From: Desulfobacteraceae bacterium
GTDB lineage: Bacteria > Desulfobacterota > DSM-4660 > Desulfatiglandales > Desulfatiglandaceae
DNA length: 10,050 nt
Reading direction: 5' to 3'
Assembly (NCBI GenBank): GCA_013203065.1
Contig: JABMQV010000487.1
Location: forward strand, 1-10,050
Shown: in pieces, positions 1 to 5,680 of the stretch
Numbering within the stretch: the stretch's first letter is position 1
Layout: the number at the start of each line of letters is the position of its first letter
Program-made: the position numbers and the translations under genes
The notes under the pieces: generated by a model
What the model was told of the DNA's origin: nothing
Database searches by the model: none
The model's input: the letters and a program-made list of their open reading frames with translations, nothing else

Positions 1-595
1 GGCTGCGGGAGAGGATTAGGAGCCTGTGTGAGCAATGAAAATCAACCAGTTTCTTGAAAGTCCTCTTCCCCGACGAGACTTCAAGCCATCTTCTGATGGT
101 AAAGGCCCTTTCAATAAAGTCTTCCCTCAGTATGGGGTTATGAAGAAGGGTTTCTTCTTCGGAAGGGATGATCGGAAAGTGCTTCACAAATAACCCGGCA
201 AAGATTCCACGACCCTTTCTTACCGCTCTACCTTTCTCATGGTGTATCTTTACCCCTTTCAGACCACAGGAGGGCGAATTGCTCTTGAAAATAAACCCTG
301 AGAGCCCCCTCCTTTTCAAAGTGCCCAAACGTATCTTTGCCCATTGGGCCATTTTTGGTGTATAATCATAATTACCCCGGATCGTAACAAGGCGGGGGGC
401 GTTAGGATCACCCACCAGGCGGATGGGTTCACGGGGGACAGAAAGGCCGCACTCTACCTCCGGGCAGACAGGGAGATATTCCACATATTGTCCCAGGGTG
501 TCTCTTAGGAATAGATCAAGTTTGTGTCCCCCGTCGTATCGGACCTTTTGGCCCAAAAGGCAGGCACTGATCCCAAACTTTATGGTATTTTCCAT
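1..595 (-). CDS. DUF523 (TudS-like) + DUF1722 protein, 3' end outside window
   Basis: An open frame runs from ATG 595 to the window edge without a stop (198 codons plus one base), so the C-terminus is missing. It starts MENTIKFGISACLLGQ and has the DUF523 signature: CLLG at residues 12-15, RYDGG at 19-23, CPEVECGL at 44-51 with PR at 54-55, and KSNSPSCG at 104-111. LREDFIERAF at 157-166 opens a DUF1722 (YbgA-type) domain that is cut off. DUF523 proteins share the fold of the thiouracil desulfidase TudS, where three cysteines hold a [4Fe-4S] cluster; C12, C44 or C49, and C110 are the likely equivalents. The substrate is unknown. An in-frame ATG at 688 has a well-spaced AGGGGG, but the 31 extra residues look unconserved and AT-rich at third positions, and a promoter-like pair lies inside that stretch, so 595 is preferred. 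The gene is divergent from the hsp20 gene. Confidence 0.85.
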   Translation of the reverse strand, partial: MENTIKFGISACLLGQKVRYDGGHKLDLFLRDTLGQYVEYLPVCPEVECGLSVPREPIRLVGDPNAPRLVTIRGNYDYTPKMAQWAKIRLGTLKRRGLSGFIFKSNSPSCGLKGVKIHHEKGRAVRKGRGIFAGLFVKHFPIIPSEEETLLHNPILREDFIERAFTIRRWLEVSSGKRTFKKLVDFHCSHRLLILSRS

Positions 596-626
596 ACAGT
601 TTTCTTGCCCCCTGGATTGCAGAACT

Positions 627-655
627 AGGATATCAACCGGAAGCGCTTCAGGCAA
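627..655 (-). promoter_or_regulatory. Candidate sigma-70 promoter for the DUF523/DUF1722 gene
   Basis: On the minus strand TTGCCT (655-650) and TATCCT (632-627) are separated by exactly 17 bases. Each hexamer matches four of six consensus positions. Transcription would begin near 620, just ahead of an AGGGGG (12 bases before ATG 595). This fits a start at 595 rather than 688. It rests on pattern matching alone. Confidence 0.33.
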
Positions 656-756
656 TTGGAAAGGCATATCAAAAGAATTTCCTTGCATCACAAACCCCCT
701 GTTTCTAAAATAAGACCATCCGTATGAATTTAGCTTTTTCAAAACTGGCACTTAGA

Positions 757-778
757 CAGGGGAATCCACCTTCCCCTG
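757..778. repeat. Perfect 8-bp palindrome in the divergent intergenic region
   Basis: CAGGGGAA (757-764) and TTCCCCTG (771-778) are perfect reverse complements around a 6-base centre. No T-run follows on either strand, so it is a poor terminator. It lies between two divergent genes and ends one base before the candidate -35 box of the hsp20 promoter, as expected of an operator. The rest of the 264-base gap (596-859) holds the two candidate promoters and the Hsp20 ribosome binding site; no small gene is apparent. Confidence 0.4.
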
Positions 779-779
779 G

Positions 780-809
780 TTGAAAAGGGCTAAAGTGTTA
801 CGACCATCC
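780..809 (+). promoter_or_regulatory. Candidate heat-shock (sigma-32-like) promoter for hsp20-lon
   Basis: TTGAAA (780-785), preceded by GG, resembles the CTTGAAA -35 element of RpoH promoters. After 16 bases comes GACCATCC (802-809), which keeps the CCAT core of the CCCCATNT -10 element but misses other positions. A 17-base spacing to a sigma-70 -10 box gives only a weak ACCATC, so RpoH fits better. A chaperone and a protease downstream suit heat-shock control. No CIRCE inverted repeat was seen. Confidence 0.3.
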
Positions 810-859
810 AAATGTTGCTTTGATGAACCATCTAGTAAGCGCGAAAGGAGATTCTTGCC

Positions 860-1306
860 ATGTCGCAACTGATTGTATGGAAGAATCAGGAGATGAGTAA
901 GCTCAGGAGGGACCTTGATCGGCTCATCAACCGGTGCTGGGACGATCTGGGAATGAACCTTTTTTTGGGTGAGGTCACACAGGATATTTCTGTGGAGATC
1001 TTTGAAACCAAAGACGCTCTCACCGTGAGGGCGGAACTGCCGGACACAAACCCCAAAGACCTGGATATATCCTTGAGCCAGGACAAATTGATCATCAAGG
1101 GAAGAAAGCACGAGAAAGTTGTCCGGGACGGCAGTTATTACAACAGGGTTGAAAGGAGACTTGCCTCTTTTTCCCAAAGTATTCCGCTGCCTTTCAGGGT
1201 AAGGGTGGAGGACGTTAGGGCCACATTCAAGCAGGGGGTATTGGATATCGTGTTGCCCAAATGGAGGCCCAAAAAGACGCGTTTCATCAAGATCGAGGTC
1301 ATTTAG
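860..1306 (+). CDS. Small heat-shock protein, Hsp20/alpha-crystallin family
   Basis: A cytoplasmic ATP-independent holdase of 148 residues, normal for the family, which binds unfolding proteins and forms oligomers. A short N-terminal arm (1-40) leads into the alpha-crystallin domain (about 41-134), with VEIFETKDALTVRAELP at 45-61, LIIKGRKH at 77-84 and the hallmark ATFKQGVLDIVLP at 121-133. The C-terminal tail IKIEVI contains the I-x-I/V motif (I143/I145/V147) that docks neighbouring subunits. AAGGAG at 845-850 lies nine bases before the ATG. The protease gene starts 58 bases downstream on the same strand, so chaperone and protease are probably co-transcribed. The family assignment is secure; the client proteins are not known. 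Confidence 0.95.
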   Translation: MSQLIVWKNQEMSKLRRDLDRLINRCWDDLGMNLFLGEVTQDISVEIFETKDALTVRAELPDTNPKDLDISLSQDKLIIKGRKHEKVVRDGSYYNRVERRLASFSQSIPLPFRVRVEDVRATFKQGVLDIVLPKWRPKKTRFIKIEVI

Positions 1307-1364
1307 GAATTCCCTATCTCCTCAGAGAAGTTCAGACAAGAAAGATAGAATAAGGAGGATGTAG

Positions 1365-3854
1365 ATGCCCAGGAAAAAATCTTACACGCAGGTCCCCATT
1401 GAAAAACTCAGGTGGAGGCTTGATCCAGCTACCCTGTCTTTTGATACGACTGATGACCTTGAGCCGCTGAAGGAGATTGTCGGACAGAAGCGTGGTGTTG
1501 AGGCATTCAAATTCGGGATGGGCATGAACAGACGGGGATACAATGTCTTTGTCACCGGAACGGCGGGGACGGGCAGGATGTCCACGGTCAGGAGGCTGCT
1601 CAAAGAGATATCCAAGGATGGAAAAGTTCCGGACGACTACTGCTACATGAACAATTTCAAGAATCCGGAGGCGCCTATTTTGTTGCGTCTCAAGGGGGGT
1701 GAGGGAATTGCCTTCAAGAAAGACATCCACGATCTCGTGGAGACCTTGAAAAAAGAGATCCCTCAGCTTTTCGAGAGCCAGGAGTATATTAACAGCAAAA
1801 AGGAGGTTATGGCCGCTTACGAGGCAAAGGGGAAGGGCTTTTTCAAGGACTTGGATGAGAAAGTGAAAGAGGAGGGCTTTAGCCTGGTGGACATCCAGGT
1901 AGGACAGGTCAAGCGGCCTGAAGTCATGCCTCTGGTCGATGGGAAGCCGCTGCACATAGATCAGGTGGAGGCCATGGTAGAAAAGGAGAGGTTTCCCAAG
2001 GATGAGTTTGAGGCCATGAAGGAGAAACACACCAAATTGCGGGAACAGATCGAACAGATTTTCCTCGAACTCAGGGATCTTCAAAAGGAAATCCAGGAAA
2101 AAATGGAAAAAATGGATCGGATGATGTTCATAAAAAGTGCCTCCAGACAGGCCCAACGTGTAGACAAGAAACATGAGAACAAACAGATCAAAGAATATCT
2201 GGATAGCATGCTTGAAGACATGGCCGATAATCTCCAGATATTTATGCCCCAACCCCAAACACAGATGCCGGGGGTTTCCTCCTTGCTTCCTGAGGCGGAC
2301 CGTTTTCAACCCTATCAGGTAAATTTACTGGTGGACAATAGCGAGCAAAAAGGCCCACCAGTCATCATTGAGGCATATCCCACCTACCGGAATATCTTTG
2401 GGAGCATTGAGCGGGTGGTGGACCGTGCCGGAATGTGGCGGACCGATTTTAGCAAGATAAAGGCAGGGTCTTTGGTCAAGGCCATGGGCGGGTATCTCGT
2501 GATCAATCTCCTGGATGCCATTGTTGAGCCTGGTGTGTGGCAGGGGCTAAAGAGGGCCTTTAAGAGCGAAAAACTGGAGATTCAGACGTACGATCCCTTT
2601 TATCTCTTCACCACCAGTGGTTTGAAACCCGAACCCATTGATCTGGATGTCAAGGTGGTGGTTGTCTCGGATGAATACCTTTACCGCATGCTCTTGCATT
2701 ATGATGAAGACGTAAAGAAGATTTTTAAGGTAAGGGCCGACTTTGATACCTCCATGGACAGGAACGACGAGAGCATCCGGCAGATCGAAGGATTCATCAA
2801 GATGACGACCGATGAAGAGGAGCTGAGACCCTTTGACAGGTCAGCCGTGGCGGCATTGGTGGAACAGGCGGTCCGTATGACGGGAAGACAGGAGAAGATC
2901 TCTACCAGCTTTCCCGCAATTGTAGATCTGATCCGGGAGGCCGATTTTTTTGCCGGTCGGGAAAATGAATCGGTCGTCAAGGAAAGCCACCTGGACAAGG
3001 CCGTTGAATCCAGGATCTACCGGGCAAATATGGTGGAGGAGCACATTCAGGAGATGATCGATCGAGGGACCTTGATGATCGATTCGGAGGGAGAGGTGGT
3101 GGGTCAGGTCAATGGCCTTTCAGTCTACGCCCTCGGAGACTACATGTTTGGAAGGCCCACCCGGATTACCACCTCCACTTCCATGGGCCGCGCCGGCATC
3201 ATTAATATTGAGAGGGAGGCAGACATGTCGGGCAACACCCATAATAAGGGTGTCCTCATCCTGACTGGTTACCTGAGGGAAAAATATGCCCAGGATAAGC
3301 CACTGACGGTTAGCGCCAGCATTGCCTTTGAACAGTCTTACGGGGGTGTGGACGGTGACAGCGCATCCAGCACAGAGATCTATGGGCTGCTCTCCAGCTT
3401 GTCGCAGATTCCCATCAAGCAATACCTGGCCGTTACCGGTTCGGTGAATCAAAAGGGAGAGGTCCAGGCCATCGGCGGCGTCAACCAGAAGATAGAAGGT
3501 TTTTATGACTGCTGCCGGAAAAAGGGACTGACCAAGACACAGGGGGTTTTGATTCCTGAGAGCAATGTAAAGGATCTGATGCTCAGGAAGGATGTGGTGG
3601 AAGCAGTGAAAAAAGGCCAGTTCCACATCTATCCCGTAAAGACCATTGATCAAGGTATTGAGATCTTGACCGGGACAAAGGCCGGGGAGAGAAAAGCGGA
3701 CGGCACCTATCCCAAAGGGACGATGAATTATCTGGTTGACCAGAGACTAAGGGAGTTGGCAGAAGGCCTAAAGGACTTTGGAGACAAGCCGGAAAAGGAA
3801 GAAAACAAGTCAAAGGGGACCAAGAAAGGCAAGGGCAGGAAAAAGAAGAGCTGA
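1365..3854 (+). CDS. LonC-like ATP-dependent-type protease (AAA_32 / S16 peptidase)
   Basis: An 829-residue cytoplasmic Lon-family protease of the AAA_32/LonC_helical type. It is not classical LonA, since the LonA N-terminal substrate-binding domain is absent. The P-loop is GTAGTGRMST at 65-74, where the usual Walker Lys is Arg71. A helical, partly coiled-coil insert follows (about 100-300, strongest near 214-256), then a Walker-B-like LVINLLDA at 378-385. The proteolytic domain spans about 575-775. The catalytic Ser lies in DGDSAS (S666) and the Lys in IGGVNQK (K709); the 43-residue spacing equals that of E. coli Lon S679/K722, so the dyad looks intact. The C-terminus is a Lys-rich tail (about 805-829). 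A strong AAGGAGG (1352-1358) lies six bases before ATG. The stop TGA overlaps the next gene's ATG by one base. Whether it hydrolyses ATP is open: LonC of Meiothermus is reported to be ATP-independent. Confidence 0.95.
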   Translation: MPRKKSYTQVPIEKLRWRLDPATLSFDTTDDLEPLKEIVGQKRGVEAFKFGMGMNRRGYNVFVTGTAGTGRMSTVRRLLKEISKDGKVPDDYCYMNNFKNPEAPILLRLKGGEGIAFKKDIHDLVETLKKEIPQLFESQEYINSKKEVMAAYEAKGKGFFKDLDEKVKEEGFSLVDIQVGQVKRPEVMPLVDGKPLHIDQVEAMVEKERFPKDEFEAMKEKHTKLREQIEQIFLELRDLQKEIQEKMEKMDRMMFIKSASRQAQRVDKKHENKQIKEYLDSMLEDMADNLQIFMPQPQTQMPGVSSLLPEADRFQPYQVNLLVDNSEQKGPPVIIEAYPTYRNIFGSIERVVDRAGMWRTDFSKIKAGSLVKAMGGYLVINLLDAIVEPGVWQGLKRAFKSEKLEIQTYDPFYLFTTSGLKPEPIDLDVKVVVVSDEYLYRMLLHYDEDVKKIFKVRADFDTSMDRNDESIRQIEGFIKMTTDEEELRPFDRSAVAALVEQAVRMTGRQEKISTSFPAIVDLIREADFFAGRENESVVKESHLDKAVESRIYRANMVEEHIQEMIDRGTLMIDSEGEVVGQVNGLSVYALGDYMFGRPTRITTSTSMGRAGIINIEREADMSGNTHNKGVLILTGYLREKYAQDKPLTVSASIAFEQSYGGVDGDSASSTEIYGLLSSLSQIPIKQYLAVTGSVNQKGEVQAIGGVNQKIEGFYDCCRKKGLTKTQGVLIPESNVKDLMLRKDVVEAVKKGQFHIYPVKTIDQGIEILTGTKAGERKADGTYPKGTMNYLVDQRLRELAEGLKDFGDKPEKEENKSKGTKKGKGRKKKS

Positions 3855-4432
3855 TGAGCATCAAAGAGGTCTCCCTTTCTAGTACCATAGAGGTGAAAAT
3901 CGCCTGGGCCGAAACCTCCTATCAAGAATTCAAAGAGCATTTTCTCAGAGACAAGGTAATTCGTGACGGTCTAAAGGGACTGAAAGACGCGATTCTATTC
4001 TCCCACAGGGAGATGGGAGAGATAGGGATTGCCAAGATATGTACCGAATGCGAAGGGCGGGAAGGCGGCTCATGTTGTGGAGCGGGGCTGGAAAACCGCT
4101 ATGATGGCTGGCTTCTTCTGATCAATCTCCTCCTGGGCCAAGGATTTCCTGATACCAGGCATGACGGGAAAAGCTGTTTTTTTCTGGGGGAAACAGGATG
4201 TCTCCTCTATGCCCGCCATGTAATCTGCATCAATTATCTCTGCAAAAAGATTACTACCCGTATTGATCCCCAAAAAGTCAGCAGACTGCGAGAAAAGGAG
4301 GGCCGGGAATTGGAACGGCTCTTCTTTTTGCATGAGGAGGTCAAGCGGGTTCTCAGGACGCGATTTGCCCTTAAGGGAGATATGGATAGGGTGCGTGACA
4401 ATGGAAAAAGACCTGAAAGAGACCTTGGATAA
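3854..4432 (+). CDS. Eight-cysteine protein resembling YkgJ metal-binding family
   Basis: A protein of 192 residues. The Cys pattern is CTEC at 63-66, SCCG at 73-76, then C108, GCLL with C116, C125 and C130. A CxxC..CC set, followed by a CxFL..GCLL segment and a final C-x4-C, recalls the YkgJ (CxxCxxCC) zinc/iron-binding family, in which the later part usually reads C-x-I-Y-x-x-R-P-x-x-C-R-x-F. Here YARHVICINYLC (119-130) replaces it, so the match is divergent. No signal peptide or membrane segment is evident. The C-terminal 40-60 residues are charged and helical. It starts on the ATG of the TGATG formed with the protease stop, which implies translational coupling. The function is unknown; a bound metal or Fe-S cluster is likely but inferred only from cysteine spacing. 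Confidence 0.85.
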   Translation: MSIKEVSLSSTIEVKIAWAETSYQEFKEHFLRDKVIRDGLKGLKDAILFSHREMGEIGIAKICTECEGREGGSCCGAGLENRYDGWLLLINLLLGQGFPDTRHDGKSCFFLGETGCLLYARHVICINYLCKKITTRIDPQKVSRLREKEGRELERLFFLHEEVKRVLRTRFALKGDMDRVRDNGKRPERDLG

Positions 4433-5012
4433 GGTGGCCCGGTTTTATGACAAAAGAAAGGTGGGGGAGGTGGGTGCTTTGGGTTTCCGCAGATCCACAG
4501 ACCTTGGGACCCTTCTGGCTTGCATGGACCGCGTGGTGGATGAGGAACTCATCCGTCCGCACGAATCGCTTTTTCTGGATCTGGGTTGCGCAGACGGAAG
4601 GGTGAACATCTTTCTAAGCTATCTCGTCAGGTACTCCGTTGGAATAGAAATGGATGAATGGACCCTCGAAGAATATGGTCCATTAAAGGCAGAATTGGAA
4701 CTGTCCCTCGAAAAGAACGGTCTGTTGTCAGCACCGGAAAATGTCTTTCTCTATCACGGGGATTCAAGTGATGAGAGGGTTCATGAAAGGATCACCCGGG
4801 AGACGGGGATAAAATTCCGGGAGTTCGATCTATTCTACACCTACCTTGTCATGCACCAGGAGTTTGCACAGTTGATAGCGGCAAAGGCAAAAAAAGGGGC
4901 CATCTTCATGGTCTACGGACTTCACAGGATTCTGCCCCGGTATGATGGGCTTAGCCTTCTAACCCCGATTAGCCCCCTGGAAGGGGTTTTGGCGCTTTAT
5001 CAAAAAGAGTAA
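4401..5012 (+). CDS. Class I SAM-dependent methyltransferase-like protein
   Basis: 203 residues from ATG 4401. The Rossmann motif I is LFLDLGCADGR at 57-67, followed by the acidic end of strand 2 in VGIEMDEWT at 80-88 and a GDSSD at 120-124 that fits motif II. FDLFYTYL (142-149) takes the motif IV place; it lacks the NPPY or DPPY of base-modifying enzymes, which argues against a DNA or tRNA base methyltransferase of that class. The substrate is unknown. The frame is open back to ATG 4263, but that part lies on the preceding cysteine-rich gene in another frame and reads as low-quality protein, so 4401 is preferred; an AGGG lies nine bases before it. It overlaps the preceding gene by 32 bases and ends the plus-strand operon. 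Its stop codon lies in the terminator hairpin. Confidence 0.85.
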   Translation: MEKDLKETLDKVARFYDKRKVGEVGALGFRRSTDLGTLLACMDRVVDEELIRPHESLFLDLGCADGRVNIFLSYLVRYSVGIEMDEWTLEEYGPLKAELELSLEKNGLLSAPENVFLYHGDSSDERVHERITRETGIKFREFDLFYTYLVMHQEFAQLIAAKAKKGAIFMVYGLHRILPRYDGLSLLTPISPLEGVLALYQKE

Positions 5013-5033
5013 CGGGGACTGCCTTTCCCCGTT
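5011..5033. terminator. Hairpin between convergent operons
   Basis: AACGGGGA (5011-5018) pairs perfectly with TCCCCGTT (5026-5033) over a 7-base loop. The left arm begins within the methyltransferase TAA stop. No T-run follows on the plus strand. On the minus strand, after iorB, the hairpin is followed by ACTCTTTTT (A-run 5002-5006), so it is a better terminator for the iorAB transcript. The bases from 5034 to 5079 show nothing else. Confidence 0.5.
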
Positions 5034-5079
5034 CCTGAGGCCAAGCCCCCAACAGTGCCAACCACGAGAGACGCAGGCT

Positions 5080-5667
5080 CTATTGTGCGCTTTTCAAACC
5101 AAGGTCAAAGGCCTTTAGATTTGATTCCAGGAAGGCCTTCTTTGTGGAAGTGGAAATGACCGCTTTCATGTCATCCGGGCCGATGGAAATGGCCCCCGAC
5201 CCGATGAGGGCCCCCAACATCACCATGTTAAGGGACAGGGGGTTACCTGCCTCAGCAGCCATCTTGTTGCCGTCAAGGGAGATGACCTTTCCGGCCTTGT
5301 TCCGAATGAGGTCCATGATCTCCTCTACGGGTGGATAGGTCCCCTGGCCGACTGACACGGTAAAAGGGGGCAGGGTGTGGGTGTTGGTGATGACAACCGT
5401 ATCCTTGTTACATTTTCCAAGGGCCCGCAAGGTCTCCAAGGGCTCAAATCCCACCAGGACATCTGCTTCGCCGTTCGAGACGATGGGGCTGGTGGCATCT
5501 CCCATCAAGACCGCTGATTCCACAATGCCCCCCCGTTGAGCCATTCCATGGATCTCGCTTACCACGGCAGGAATTCCTTTGGAGAGGGCGGCCTCTCCCA
5601 AGAGACGTGACGCAAGGAGATTCCCCTGGCCACCGACACCGATAAATACGACCCTCCTCGTTTCCAT
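5080..5667 (-). CDS. iorB: Indolepyruvate:ferredoxin oxidoreductase, beta subunit
   Basis: A 195-residue small subunit, the usual size, corresponding to the gamma domain of pyruvate:ferredoxin oxidoreductases. With IorA it catalyses reversible, CoA-dependent oxidative decarboxylation of aryl pyruvates, reducing ferredoxin. Visible motifs are the N-terminal GVGGQGNLLASRLLGEAA (10-27), the strongly typical SEIHGMAQRGG (37-47) and LVGFEPLETLR (71-81). The frame continues to a GTG at 5679 next to the iorA stop, but that GTG lies inside a strong GGTGGAGG placed five bases before ATG 5667, so the ATG is chosen. It sits 12 bases after iorA, the last gene of its operon, and converges on the methyltransferase gene. 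Confidence 0.96.
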   Translation of the reverse strand: METRRVVFIGVGGQGNLLASRLLGEAALSKGIPAVVSEIHGMAQRGGIVESAVLMGDATSPIVSNGEADVLVGFEPLETLRALGKCNKDTVVITNTHTLPPFTVSVGQGTYPPVEEIMDLIRNKAGKVISLDGNKMAAEAGNPLSLNMVMLGALIGSGAISIGPDDMKAVISTSTKKAFLESNLKAFDLGLKSAQ

Positions 5668-5672
5668 AAAAG

Positions 5673-5680
5673 CCTCCACC
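5673..5680 (-). promoter_or_regulatory. Ribosome binding site deciding the iorB start
   Basis: GGTGGAGG is read on the minus strand, followed by CTTTT and ATG 5667. It contains the alternative in-frame GTG (5679-5677), which therefore is unlikely to be the start. It overlaps the first base of the iorA stop codon at 5680, fitting coupled translation of the two subunits. Confidence 0.7.

Noticed and set aside
168..713. Plus-strand open frames of 65 and 96 codons near the left edge
   Set aside because: They are shadows of the minus-strand DUF523/DUF1722 gene and its upstream region, with no family resemblance.
745..763. Possible sigma-54 -24/-12 element (TGGCAC with downstream bases)
   Set aside because: TGGCAC is present, but the required TTGC-type -12 element is absent at the correct spacing.
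1332..2309. Long minus-strand open frame of 325 codons
   Set aside because: It lies antisense to the N-terminal half of the Lon-type protease, whose domains and catalytic residues are certain. The antisense translation has no recognisable domain and arises from codon bias.
3120..3653. Minus-strand open frame of 177 codons
   Set aside because: Antisense to the protease catalytic domain, no recognisable motif, no separate ribosome binding site worth noting.
4263..4400. 46-residue N-terminal extension of the methyltransferase
   Set aside because: It overlaps the preceding Cys-rich gene in another frame and reads as unstructured shadow sequence; ATG 4401 is better placed before the conserved part.
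5011..5033. Hairpin as a strong intrinsic terminator for the plus-strand operon
   Set aside because: No T-run follows on the plus strand; kept only as a bidirectional or minus-strand-favouring terminator.
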